DNA of 64,000 nucleotides from CAJCIS01 sp965276755 (lineage in GTDB: Bacteria; Pseudomonadota; Alphaproteobacteria; Acetobacterales; Acetobacteraceae), in the NCBI GenBank assembly GCA_965276755.1, contig OZ255625.1:496001-560000 (forward strand). Reading direction: 5' to 3'. How positions within the stretch are numbered: the stretch's first letter is position 1; each line of letters starts with the position of its first letter. A program made the position numbers and the translations under genes. The notes beneath the pieces were generated by a model that did not search any database, had not been told where the DNA came from, and saw only the letters and a program-made list of their open reading frames with translations. Below are positions 9,901-18,543 of the stretch, in pieces.

Positions 9901-12900
9901 ATTTTTCCGGGCTTGATAATGTCACGGCGGGCCGCCTTGACATAGGTACGTTCAAGGACCCGACGCTCACATTCAACACTGCGCCCACTGACGGTCACGT
10001 GGACGGCATTACGATCACCCAGGCGCTCAATTTGACGAATGTCGCCACGCTGGGCCTTTTCGTGAAGGGCGTCGGCAGCGGGATTTCGGATACCGCAGCG
10101 CTGGACGTTGGCACACTCTTTGGTGCAGCAGGCGGCGCCGCTTCGTTCACGTCAACGCAAACGCAAATTGGCGTGCTCGGATCGTTTATCACCGGTTCCG
10201 GATTCGCGTTCAACGATCTGAGTTCCCTCACCTTGGCTGATGCGGCAACTATTGCGGGGGGCACCGGAACCATTTCGCTGGCGGTGGCCGGCATGACCCG
10301 CCCCACATTAGCCCTCGGTGTCAAGTCTGGTGCCACGCTCACGGCGGACGGCGCTATTACGCTCACCGCTGACGGCGACGTCACGCAGAACGGTGGCGCA
10401 GTCGTATCAGCGGGCGGCAGCGTGTCGGTTTCGTCGAACGATGCGGACGTCGTGCTCAATGGCGGTGACGTCATGTCGGTTCTGTCGAACGTGACGATCA
10501 ACGCTGCTGACCGCATCAGTCAGACAGACGGAACAGTGTCGGCGGCCGGCACTGCGTTTCTGATGGCCGGCGGGCCCGCGGGGTTTTCGCAAGCAGGCGG
10601 GACAGTGCAGGGAGCGAGCCTTGTCGTGGTCGACGCCACAAGCGGGGCGATAAGTGCGCTCGGCACCATACAGTCATCGTCCGGTTCGGCCGTGTTCGAC
10701 GCGGCGGTCGGGGATATCGACATCGGCGGTCTCGTCAAGGCCAATACTTCCCTTCTGCTGGCGGCCGGCGGCAATATCGCCGAGACATCGTCGGGCAATA
10801 TCATTGGACAGATCGAGGCCGGGACGTTATCTGCCGCCGCCGGCACCGGCAGCATCAGCCTGAACGGCAGGAGCAATGCGATCGGCACGATTGCGGCGCT
10901 GAGTGACGTCGCGCTGACGCTTTCGCTTACCGGAATGACCGCGGGCGCGGGCATAAGCCTGGTCGATAGCCAGCCCCTCACGCTGGAGAATGCCGCTGTC
11001 ACCGCCGGCAACGCGCAGGGCAATGACATAGTCATCGCCCTGCTCGGCACGAACAACACCGTGCTGGGTCCGCTGACGCAAATAGGCGGATCGATCACGG
11101 CCGATGGCGGTGGTGTGACGTTGCACACCTCATCGTTCGTGCAGGACGGTGCCGTTCTAAATGCTGCGGGCGCCGTGCAGGTGATGGATGGAGGGCTGGC
11201 CCAGACCGGATCGAGCATCACGGCCGGCTCGGTGGGCGTGACGGATAGCGCCATCCAGACCAATTCGTCTATCAGCGCCGCCACCAATGTCAGCGTCGGT
11301 GGCGGCCTCATGCAAACGTTGTCGACCATCAAGGGCGACTCGGTGGTCGTGGGGGGCGATGTCATGCAGGGCACGTCGTCCATTACGGGCACGAACGGCG
11401 TGACGTTGAACGGCAGCCTGACACAAACAGCCTCAACGGTCGGGGCACCTGGCGGCAACGTCATGATCGCCGACAGTCTGATGCAGACGGACGGCACCGT
11501 CAGCGCGTCCGGGTTCGTCATCATCCCGCAAGCCACAGGCGGGACCGTGACCCAAATCGGCAACTCCGTGATCGATGGCACCGCCGGCGTCACACTGGGC
11601 CTCGCAGGCGCGCTAACGCAAGACGGCGGCACTATCATCACGCAGAACGGCATGATGGTGATTAACGCAGCCGGCGGCATTGATTTTGGTGGTGTGCTGC
11701 AGGCCGGAACGTTCGGCCCCAACGGCTACACCGGCACCATCCTTCTCACTTCCGGCGGCGTAGTTTCGGAAATGGCCGGCAATGCCAGCGGCGAAATTCT
11801 GGCCGGCGTGCTCAGCGTGTCCGCCGCAGGCGCCATCCTGCTCGACCCTGCCGCGCAGACCAACCAGATCGGCACGATCACGACGCTGACAGCAACCTCC
11901 GGAGACATCGAACTGGGCGATACCGTCAGCCTGATCGTTGCGGACGGGGCGAAGGTGGACGCTACCACTGGCGCGCTGCTCGTACAAGTGAATGATCAAA
12001 CAGGCGCCACGACAGCGCTGACCATCGGCACTTCCGCTGGTGCCACGCTGATGGCAGCCAACGGCATTACCCTGACGGCCGATGGCGGCATTGCGCAGAA
12101 CGGTGGCGCCATCACCGCCAGCGGCGGCGGCGTATTGATTATGGCCGGCAACTTGGGTTCGGGTTTCGGTGGATTTACCCAGACTAACGGCGCGATCGAC
12201 GCGCAAGCCGGCGCCGCGTCCGTCACGGCCCAACAGGATATTACGCAAAACGCCAGCGCGCTGAGCGGCGCGGGCGGCGTGAGCCTGACCGCCGCCGGCG
12301 GATCGTTGGTGCAGACGGCGAGTGCGATCAGCAGTAGCGTGGGTGGCGTAAGCATAACCGCCGCCGGCTCCCTGTCGCAAACGGGCGGCAGCGCCATTAC
12401 CGCCGCCGGCGACATCAGCGTGAACACCGGCGCGGGCCTGACCCAGACAATGAGCGCAATCCAAGCGGCCGGGCTCACCACGGTCATTGCTGGCGGTGGG
12501 ATCAGCCAGGATGCGAGCACGTTATCGGGCGCCTATGGCCTCTCTGTCACGGCCGGTCAGGGCATCACCAGCCAGGGCGGCACATTTGCCAGCGCGGGTG
12601 TCACCGGCATGGCCGGCTCGGGCAATGTCAGCCTCGATGCAATGAACGGCAGCATTGCTTTCGACGGGCTGATCGCAAGCGGTGGCACCATGGCCGGTGG
12701 CATCTTCACGCCCGCGGGCGCCAGCACGGTGACACTGCTCGCGTCGGGCAATATAGGCGAGGCGGATGGCGGCGCCATGAGCGGTCAAATCCTGGCTGGC
12801 GCGCTGGGTGCGGAGGCTGGCGGCGCAATCCAGCTAAACAACGCTGCGACAACGCAGGGCTTGGGGAACCAGATCGCGTCAATTAATGCGCAGACCGGCC

Positions 12901-14099
12901 TGTTGGCAAAGGGTGGCGACATCGATTTGATTGATGGGGTCAGCCTCGCCGTACTGGCCGGCGCCGCCGTCAACGCGCAGGTTGCCAGCGTGAATTTCGC
13001 CGTCGGTCAGACCGGTGGTGCCGCGTTGGACCTGTCGGTAGCGAGTGGTGCTACCGTGCAGGCGCAGACTGCCATTAATCTGGACGCCACCGGCACAATC
13101 AATCTTTCAGGGAGGGTGAGCACGCCTGGCGTTGTCAGCCTGGGCGGCCCAGCCGGTTCGGCCGCGTCCGCGATCAGTGCGCCGGGCCAGATTGATGCAG
13201 TCACCATTGCGGCTGAGGCAAACGGCGCCGTTGATCTCAGCGGCGCCAATCTGATCGGCGCCATCGGAACTACGGGCCTTTTGACGGGCCTGAGCGGTGC
13301 GTCCGTCACGTTGGTGGATGACGAAAACTTGGCCATTGATGCAAACGTCCGGGCGTCCTCGGGCGCAATCTCCATCGCCGGCCTGCAATCGGTCACCGAA
13401 ACGAGCGGTGTAACCATGAAAGCTGCTACGTTGCTTGGGATCGCAGCGCCGCAGACCATCTCACTCGGCGGCACACTGACTGCGCCACGCATCGTGCTGG
13501 GCGAAGCGACGACGCAATCTGTCATGTGGAACAACAGCACGGTTTCGACCGATTCAGGCCTGCCATCCGGTGTGGGAGCGGACGATGTGCCCCAACCGCT
13601 GACGGGCAACCAGCCCGGCGTATTTGTCGAAGCGGAAAATTTCGCCCAGACAGGCACCACACATGTCTCGGCGCTTGCAGGTCAGCAGGCCACCATGCAG
13701 GTGACCATCACCGGCACGGGCACAGCATCCTTCGCCAACCTGCTGGCGCCAACAACGCAATTGCTGCTTGATCTGCGAGCTGGCGGCAATGCCACCGGCA
13801 AGATCGATGTCGCCGGACTAAATATCTTCACCGACGGTCTGACGCCTAAAACGCCAACCAAGTTGACCGGCCAGGTGGGCATCTTCTACGGCACAGCCGC
13901 GGCCGGCGCAGGATTCGCCCACGTGCAAAACATCAATTACCAGCTTAACGGCTGCGCCGTGGAATCGCTCAGCTGCGTTCTGCTCTCGCCGATTGCCGTT
14001 CCGATCGTGGATCCGGTGACCGATTTCTACGTCGATACAAGCCAGCGGCGGCACGATGAGGATGATGCGCTGCCAAACGTTGCAGACGTGGATTACTGA
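6948..14099 (+). CDS. TpsA exoprotein, filamentous-haemagglutinin-like adhesin
   Basis: A 2383-residue secreted protein with GGGAGGAG before its ATG. An extended signal peptide (to about residue 46, AAAQ-LAP) precedes the TPS/haemagglutination domain (about 60-300) with INWQSYNVGSAQTVQY and the NPSEIAGRITANGQIIIVNQ and GVVFD hallmarks. The remainder is Gly/Ala/Ser/Thr/Asn-rich, low in charge and repetitive, as in a right-handed beta-helix. A module of about 208 residues is duplicated (DNA about 8.55-9.06 and 9.18-9.69 kb). The only two cysteines are C2336 and C2343, about 40 residues from the end. No VENN motif or toxin-like C-terminus is seen, so adhesin/matrix protein is likelier than CdiA. 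The stop overlaps the CHAT gene. Confidence 0.85.
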   Translation: MAAQSVTAHQGVPSGSLRLRRAALLRSTALQAVALSVLAVPAAAQLAPSARPSGGQVTAGQASIGGNASATVITQSSQGAVINWQSYNVGSAQTVQYKQPDAGALTLNRVLSANPSEIAGRITANGQIIIVNQSGVVFDRGSQVNTAGLVVSSAGISNKNFMAGKMVFNQAGRAGASVSNAGTITVRQAGLAALVAPQVANSGVITAQLGHVVLAGGTAATLDMYGDRLVSLNVTRAVRAVDVGGQAVPALVTNSGTLLAPGGTVVLTARDADAVVTNLVESSGTIAADTMGRRRGTVVVSGVGGSVEIDGSVSATGTAPGSVGGRIAIDASNTVTLAANAMVDASGAAGGGVVGVGTTLHRARHGYGVPKNAAQNVLIAQGAVVRADATASGNGGHIAVLSNATTDQAGALSARGAGASGRGGEIEVSGSGVLTITGIENAGAAAGAAAGIVLIDPAFVEITSGTPDPGYTAITPTALDNMTGNVEVKAGNTLKLLSNVALGVNATSFELLAGTLMVLSADWNADTLSGTFKSGSGGIMQTAGTVTAGALDLISGGAVVQNGGALDVGTLNGRVGSGTLTQQSNKVGTLGSLTTSGSFALTTGTALTVGQVQSSGNLILQGPSIAIDGLVTAGLLDLIATGGDITEGSSGVINVGALTGSAKAGGGLTGQASLTSLTNTVGVLDAFTTAGDFSLVDASPLSVMGALSSTNGGVSITIDGGSNALTLANDISAPTTISLISAGTGGITQTAGTISANTLSVMVGGAFDQSGGVLNVSTLQGSVGSAMLTDSNMVGTLAPLTTSGAFALTTGGMLTVGQLAGGSNSLTLTGSSITLTNTVTTGLLDLIATGGNIVEQNAGAINAGTLIGSAMQGNGLSGQAMLNASGNTIAALGKFTTTGAFSLVDTKPNLLTVTDAVQAGSTLSLSAQSLTIAGNITSELATGGTIFLQANTFDLAASVTARNGGLVAFDRLTPGTLNLASSGGDFSGLDNVTAGRLDIGTFKDPTLTFNTAPTDGHVDGITITQALNLTNVATLGLFVKGVGSGISDTAALDVGTLFGAAGGAASFTSTQTQIGVLGSFITGSGFAFNDLSSLTLADAATIAGGTGTISLAVAGMTRPTLALGVKSGATLTADGAITLTADGDVTQNGGAVVSAGGSVSVSSNDADVVLNGGDVMSVLSNVTINAADRISQTDGTVSAAGTAFLMAGGPAGFSQAGGTVQGASLVVVDATSGAISALGTIQSSSGSAVFDAAVGDIDIGGLVKANTSLLLAAGGNIAETSSGNIIGQIEAGTLSAAAGTGSISLNGRSNAIGTIAALSDVALTLSLTGMTAGAGISLVDSQPLTLENAAVTAGNAQGNDIVIALLGTNNTVLGPLTQIGGSITADGGGVTLHTSSFVQDGAVLNAAGAVQVMDGGLAQTGSSITAGSVGVTDSAIQTNSSISAATNVSVGGGLMQTLSTIKGDSVVVGGDVMQGTSSITGTNGVTLNGSLTQTASTVGAPGGNVMIADSLMQTDGTVSASGFVIIPQATGGTVTQIGNSVIDGTAGVTLGLAGALTQDGGTIITQNGMMVINAAGGIDFGGVLQAGTFGPNGYTGTILLTSGGVVSEMAGNASGEILAGVLSVSAAGAILLDPAAQTNQIGTITTLTATSGDIELGDTVSLIVADGAKVDATTGALLVQVNDQTGATTALTIGTSAGATLMAANGITLTADGGIAQNGGAITASGGGVLIMAGNLGSGFGGFTQTNGAIDAQAGAASVTAQQDITQNASALSGAGGVSLTAAGGSLVQTASAISSSVGGVSITAAGSLSQTGGSAITAAGDISVNTGAGLTQTMSAIQAAGLTTVIAGGGISQDASTLSGAYGLSVTAGQGITSQGGTFASAGVTGMAGSGNVSLDAMNGSIAFDGLIASGGTMAGGIFTPAGASTVTLLASGNIGEADGGAMSGQILAGALGAEAGGAIQLNNAATTQGLGNQIASINAQTGLLAKGGDIDLIDGVSLAVLAGAAVNAQVASVNFAVGQTGGAALDLSVASGATVQAQTAINLDATGTINLSGRVSTPGVVSLGGPAGSAASAISAPGQIDAVTIAAEANGAVDLSGANLIGAIGTTGLLTGLSGASVTLVDDENLAIDANVRASSGAISIAGLQSVTETSGVTMKAATLLGIAAPQTISLGGTLTAPRIVLGEATTQSVMWNNSTVSTDSGLPSGVGADDVPQPLTGNQPGVFVEAENFAQTGTTHVSALAGQQATMQVTITGTGTASFANLLAPTTQLLLDLRAGGNATGKIDVAGLNIFTDGLTPKTPTKLTGQVGIFYGTAAAGAGFAHVQNINYQLNGCAVESLSCVLLSPIAVPIVDPVTDFYVDTSQRRHDEDDALPNVADVDY
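8550..9060 (+). repeat. exoprotein module, copy 1
   Basis: Encodes GGIMQTAGT ... LTTSGSFALTTG ... GLLDLIATGGDI ... FSLVDASPL in that order. It aligns over its full length with copy 2 at an offset of 624 nt (208 codons). Confidence 0.75.
9175..9690 (+). repeat. exoprotein module, copy 2
   Basis: Encodes GGITQTAGT ... LTTSGAFALTTG ... GLLDLIATGGNI ... FSLVDTKPN, in register with copy 1. A third, weaker partial copy (AALDVGTLFG ... GVLGSFITGSGFAFNDLSSL) is at about 10.09-10.24 kb. Confidence 0.75.
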
Positions 14100-17000
14100 T
14101 GCAGCCCGGACGCATCGCGGCCCTGGCCGCCCTGGGTCTTCTCGCGGCCTGCCAGCGCCCGCCCGCGAGCGCCTACGTCACCACGCATAACACCGCGCTG
14201 GTGGCACTCGGCAGCAACGAGGTGGGCGAGCCGTGCACGCAGGATGCAGGGCCGGGCGCGCGTGAGGCGGCCATTTCCTGCGGCAAGTGGGACCAGCCTG
14301 CGGCCCACGCCGTTGGCGGCGATCCTGCGTCCCCGGACACGCTGCAGGCTTTGGCGAGTTCGGGGCCCTGGCGCGCCCGGCTGGACCAGCGCCTGTCCTG
14401 CGAAACCGCCCCTGTGCCCACGAGCGTGCTTGGCGAACCGGCCCTGCTGCTGCGCTGCACGCGGCGCATCGGCGGCTGGCCGCAGGTGGCACTTGTCACA
14501 GTTCTCGGCGGGCGTGCCTGGTATGCCGATGGTGTGCAGCCATCGCTGCCCGTCATGGAACGCGCCATTGGCGTGCTCTCAGGCCGGCTGCCGGCCGATA
14601 CGGCGGCACAGCATGCGGTCAGCCCCGCGCTGGCGGCCCAGAGGCTGGCGGGCAGCCTGTTTTCGGCCAATGACCTGGGTCAATACGAAGACTGGATGCA
14701 GACCGCCACGCGGGCCAACCAGGCGGGCGATTACGCCGATGCGCGTAAGACCTATCGCTCCATTGCCGAATTGCAGCGGCGGGTATTGGGACCGAACAGC
14801 CCAGCTTTGTCTCGCACGCTGGCTGGCGAAGCCGTGCAGGCCTCCAACCTCGGCCGTTTTGGAGAAGCCGACCGGTTGTTGGATGCCGCGGAAAGCGAGG
14901 CGACCGCGCCGGGCCAGTCTGACGTGAATGCAATAGCGCTGGTCTGGCATTATCGCGGCCTTGATCTGCTGACCCAAGGCCATCCGGAGCGTGCGCTAAG
15001 CACGCTGCGTAACGCAGAGGGGGCTTACGCCGCCAATTTGAGTGCCGATCAACTGGGCGCAAATGCAAGCAGCGAAATCCATGCAGACAGGCGCGTAGAA
15101 CATGCCATTGCCACAAGTGCTCGGTTTTCCAATTCCACCAGCGAAGCCGCGTTGGTAGGTGTGATCGAAACGCGCAGGGCCGAGGCCGTGGCCCTCAAGC
15201 GACTGAACCGCCTGCCGGAAAGCCGGATCGCCGCCGACAGCGCCAGGAGCCTGGCTGTTGCCAGCGGCCGGGATGCACCGCCTACCATGGCCAGGCTGAT
15301 GCGTACTAGCGCCTTTGTCGCAGAGGCGAACGGTCAGCAGGATTTGGCACTGACCGATCTGGAGGCATCCGACAAGTATTTTGCGGCGGGAATGCCGGGC
15401 AGTGTGTCCTACGCCACAACCACGCTGCTGCTGGCCAAGCGGCAATTCGGGGCGGGGCAAGGTGGCGTGGCACTGCAGAATTGCCGCGCCAGCCTGGCGG
15501 CATTGCGCGCGGCGGGCGAGGGCATCGACCCGGCGTTGCTGCAGCCCTGCATGCTGCAGATGTATGCGCAAGCGCAGGGCCCGGATGGGGCCGCCATCCG
15601 AACTGAGATGTTCGAGGCGGCCGAGCTCGCCCAGGGCGGCGTGACCAGCGCGCAGATCGCCGAGGCGAGTGCCAGGCTGTCGGAAAACGCGCGCGACCCG
15701 CGCGTGGCGGCATTGATCCGCGAGCGCACTGATCTCACCGCGCGGCTTAACGAGCTCCTCGGCCAGCGGGCGGCGTTTGCCGCGAGTGACAAAACCGCTT
15801 CTGATGCCACCGCCGACACCGCCGTTGAAAAATTGCGGCGGACACTGGCCAGCAAGAATGAAGCGCTGCAGGCAGCCTCGCCGCGCTACGGGTCTCTGGT
15901 GCAGACCGCAGTCGAGGCACGCGAGGTGCTGGCCGCGCTGCGCCCGAACGAAGCGTTCTGCTCCATCGTGCTGGGTGGCGATGGCGGCTGGAGCTTTCTG
16001 CTGCGTGACGGCCAGGTTTCGGTCGCGCCAATTAGCGGCGGCGAAGCGCGCATGGCGGCGCTTGTTGCGCGGGTACGTGTGAGCCTGGACGCCGGCACGA
16101 CACCGCCCCCACCCTTCGACACCGCTGCGGCATCAGAACTCTACCAGGCGATATTTGGACGATTTGCGGCACAGTTGAAGACCGCGCAGGCCATGACCGT
16201 GGCGCCGAGCGGGCCGCTGCTGTCCATTCCGTTCGAATTGCTGCTGACCGGGCAGGCCGATCCGGCGTCTCTAGCCACCGCGCCCTGGCTGGTGCAGCGC
16301 ATGGTGATTGCGCACGTGCCGGCGCCGGCCAATTTCGTCGGTTTGCGCAAGCTGGCGGGAACGTCCCGCGCATCCGCGCCCTGGTTTGGATTTGGCGATT
16401 TCCAGCGCGTCAGCCTGGCGCAGGCGCAAGCGAGCTTTCCGCCTGCTGCGTGCGGCGACAGCGCGCGGCTGCTGGCGGACCTTGCGCCATTGCCCGGCGC
16501 GACGCACGAACTTGCACAAGTTCAACACCTGACACATGCCCCAGCGGGCGCCGAGTTGCTGGGCGCGGACTTCACCGCCGATGCCGTGCTGCATGCCGAT
16601 CTCAAGCACACGCGCATCCTGCATTTCGCAACACACGCGCTGCTGTCAACCGATCTGAAATGCCAGACCGAGCCCGCGCTGGTGACCTCCGCGCCGCGGG
16701 ATGCAACGAGCGCTTCCGGCGCGCTGCTGACCGCCTCGGATGTGGCCGGTGGACTGGATCTGGATGCGGACGCGGTAATCCTCTCGGCCTGCAATACCGG
16801 CGGGCCCGCCGGCGGCCAGGCGGGCGAGAGCCTGAGCGGGCTGGCGCGCAGCTTTTTCTACGCGGGTGCACGGTCTTTGCTGGTGACGCATTGGAACGTC
16901 AATGACCGGGTGGCGGCAGCACTTGTGGCGGCGAGCGTGGGCAAGGCGCAGGAGGATCGCTCGCTTGGCATGGCGGGTGGACTGGCGGCGGCGCAGCGCA

Positions 17001-17113
17001 CGCTGCTGACGCGCGCGAGCGGTGAGATGAGCTGGCTGGCGCACCCGTTTTATTGGGCGCCGCTGGCGCTGATTGGCGATGGTGGAGCGGTTGGGGGGCG
17101 CGAGGGGGCGTAG
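14099..17113 (+). CDS. TPR-CHAT lipoprotein, putative cysteine protease of the TPS locus
   Basis: A 1004-residue protein with a lipoprotein signal (lipobox LAAC, Cys18). The middle (about 200-600) is helical and TPR-like. The C-terminal CHAT domain (about 700-1000) carries ILHFATHALL with candidate catalytic His846 and VILSACNTGG with candidate Cys898, followed by ESLSGLARSFFYAGARSLLVTHW and WLAHPFYWAPLALIGDGG. Both catalytic residues of the caspase/separase-like CHAT clan are present, so activity is plausible. The ATG overlaps the exoprotein stop by 1 nt (TGATG), implying translational coupling. Location at the inner or outer membrane, periplasmic side, is inferred from the lipobox. Processing or surface release of the exoprotein is a hypothesis. 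Confidence 0.85.
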   Translation: MQPGRIAALAALGLLAACQRPPASAYVTTHNTALVALGSNEVGEPCTQDAGPGAREAAISCGKWDQPAAHAVGGDPASPDTLQALASSGPWRARLDQRLSCETAPVPTSVLGEPALLLRCTRRIGGWPQVALVTVLGGRAWYADGVQPSLPVMERAIGVLSGRLPADTAAQHAVSPALAAQRLAGSLFSANDLGQYEDWMQTATRANQAGDYADARKTYRSIAELQRRVLGPNSPALSRTLAGEAVQASNLGRFGEADRLLDAAESEATAPGQSDVNAIALVWHYRGLDLLTQGHPERALSTLRNAEGAYAANLSADQLGANASSEIHADRRVEHAIATSARFSNSTSEAALVGVIETRRAEAVALKRLNRLPESRIAADSARSLAVASGRDAPPTMARLMRTSAFVAEANGQQDLALTDLEASDKYFAAGMPGSVSYATTTLLLAKRQFGAGQGGVALQNCRASLAALRAAGEGIDPALLQPCMLQMYAQAQGPDGAAIRTEMFEAAELAQGGVTSAQIAEASARLSENARDPRVAALIRERTDLTARLNELLGQRAAFAASDKTASDATADTAVEKLRRTLASKNEALQAASPRYGSLVQTAVEAREVLAALRPNEAFCSIVLGGDGGWSFLLRDGQVSVAPISGGEARMAALVARVRVSLDAGTTPPPPFDTAAASELYQAIFGRFAAQLKTAQAMTVAPSGPLLSIPFELLLTGQADPASLATAPWLVQRMVIAHVPAPANFVGLRKLAGTSRASAPWFGFGDFQRVSLAQAQASFPPAACGDSARLLADLAPLPGATHELAQVQHLTHAPAGAELLGADFTADAVLHADLKHTRILHFATHALLSTDLKCQTEPALVTSAPRDATSASGALLTASDVAGGLDLDADAVILSACNTGGPAGGQAGESLSGLARSFFYAGARSLLVTHWNVNDRVAAALVAASVGKAQEDRSLGMAGGLAAAQRTLLTRASGEMSWLAHPFYWAPLALIGDGGAVGGREGA

Positions 17114-17280
17114 TTAGGTTACGTATGGGCAAAACTACGATCGGAGTGCCTGGCCTTGAGCCGATTTGCATATCCGACATACCGTCGCACAACGTGGCGC
17201 AAACGCGTTTGATGTGTAATGAACTCTGTGGTTAGGGGTGGAGTGTGATTGGGTAGGATCCCGGCCATGTTCCGCGATGG

Positions 17281-17763
17281 GTGCCAATGCCGGAGCTAGA
17301 TGTGGAACCCTTTGCCGGCAGCGGCAAAATCACTGCCCGGGTTATAGAACCTGGCGTAATTTTCTGCGAAATCTATACGACGGCCTATTTCATGGTCGGC
17401 GAGCACTGGCGCAATCAGTTGACCGGCAACAACAAGCGCAAATGGGGCCGCATCTTTATTGACCCTAGTAAAACCGCCAAGCAGCTGCGCCGGCGCGACG
17501 CCCTATCGGACCTGCGAGGCCTTCATCGGGGAAATGCCGCGGTCAATTTGGATGAATGTCCGGGCGCGATGTTCATCTGGGAGACGCAGGCTGACACGCA
17601 CGTGGAGCCGCTTTGCGCGGTATCAAACCAGGCGTTTGGACGGGATTTATACTGGGCCTTGTATGCGGCGGTGCGAACGGCGTTGGAGAAGGATGGTGTG
17701 TGGGCAGGGCGTCGGGCCTCCTTCATGGGATGGTGGCAGGTAAGGTTTGGTTTCGTCGGCTAA
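17281..17763 (+). CDS. hypothetical protein, unknown family
   Basis: About 158-160 residues; start is GTG 17281 or ATG 17287. No signal peptide or membrane segment is apparent. The sequence is rich in aromatic residues (YTTAYFMVGEHW; DLYWALYAAVRTALEKDGVWAG; FMGWWQVRFGF). I do not recognise a family. It begins the accessory stretch after the CHAT gene, with codon use and base composition somewhat less GC-biased than the flanks, and lies 189 nt upstream of the amidase. An effector, adaptor or phage-like origin cannot be told from sequence alone. Confidence 0.55.
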   Translation: MPMPELDVEPFAGSGKITARVIEPGVIFCEIYTTAYFMVGEHWRNQLTGNNKRKWGRIFIDPSKTAKQLRRRDALSDLRGLHRGNAAVNLDECPGAMFIWETQADTHVEPLCAVSNQAFGRDLYWALYAAVRTALEKDGVWAGRRASFMGWWQVRFGFVG

Positions 17764-17952
17764 AGTGACATAAACTCAAGGAACTGCCAGTTTTCCCCAC
17801 TTCCATCCGTTTGCGGTGCGATATCGCGAGGGCGCCTGGGCTCCTGCAGCCTTTCTGGCCTGTGAACGGCCGTGATCAAGATATGGGTTTGTCAGCAACG
17901 AATGAAAGTCATGCTTGCACCTTTTGGTGTAGCACAACCGGAGAATGCATCC

Positions 17953-18543
17953 ATGGGCGATCAGCCTGATCGAAAAGCCGTCATGGATCAAATCGCCGCG
18001 GACCTGAAGATCAAACGCCGGGGTGACTGGTCGGCGCGTCCGGCAGCGCGGCCGCTTGAGACCGACTGGAACTATAACGCCATAGTCGTTCACAACTCCG
18101 GTCACAACCACCTGGATGACATGCAAAAAATCCAGGACTTTGACCTCGACAAGCGCGACTGGGAGGATATCGCCTACCATTTTGGTATTATGCCGGACGG
18201 CTCGATCTTTGAGGGCCGGCAACTGATTTACAAGGGCGGCGACGTGAAGATGCAGAATACCGGCAAGATTGGCATTGTTTGCATCGGCGACTACGATTCA
18301 AGCGTCATCAACTGGTTTGCCCTGCGCCCCTATTCCGGCGATCCGGTAACCGACGCAGTGATCAAAAGCGTTGAGGCGCTGAGCCGCCGGCTCTTGCGCG
18401 CTTTTCCCTTGATTGCTTGCTTCGGGGGCCACATCGAATATGGCGACACGTACGATTGTCCTGGCAGCAACCTCATGCCCTATATGGACAAGCTTCGCCA
18501 AACGCTTAGTTTGAAGAAGCCGATGAAGCGATCCGGACTATAA
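17953..18543 (+). CDS. leaderless N-acetylmuramoyl-L-alanine amidase (Amidase_2/PGRP fold), candidate T6SS effector
   Basis: 196 residues from ATG 17953, chosen because GGAG lies 9 nt upstream; the frame is open back to GTG 17872. It should cleave the amide between MurNAc and L-Ala. The Amidase_2 pattern is complete: VVHNSGH (His47), IAYHFGIMPDGSIFEGR, IGIVCIGDY, and GGHIEYGDTYDCPGS (His160, Cys169), giving the expected His/His/Cys zinc ligands. No signal peptide or TM is present, so an endogenous periplasmic role would need another export route. The next gene overlaps by 1 nt. Alternatives are a phage endolysin relic or a cytosolic recycling AmpD; the AmpD N-terminal pattern is not evident. 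Confidence 0.78.
   Translation: MGDQPDRKAVMDQIAADLKIKRRGDWSARPAARPLETDWNYNAIVVHNSGHNHLDDMQKIQDFDLDKRDWEDIAYHFGIMPDGSIFEGRQLIYKGGDVKMQNTGKIGIVCIGDYDSSVINWFALRPYSGDPVTDAVIKSVEALSRRLLRAFPLIACFGGHIEYGDTYDCPGSNLMPYMDKLRQTLSLKKPMKRSGL

Noticed and set aside
10380..12600. CRISPR-like or minisatellite DNA repeats
   Set aside because: Repetition is at protein level (short beta-helix turns such as QT..S.I) with degenerate DNA; no constant repeat with unique spacers.
6948..14099. exoprotein as a contact-dependent inhibition toxin (CdiA)
   Set aside because: No VENN or similar delimiter, no toxin-like C-terminal domain, no small immunity gene after it; a CHAT lipoprotein follows instead.
17238..17462. 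74-residue frame overlapping the unknown gene at 17.3 kb
   Set aside because: The alternative frame (17281-17763) is longer and has more protein-like composition; this one ends mid-gene.
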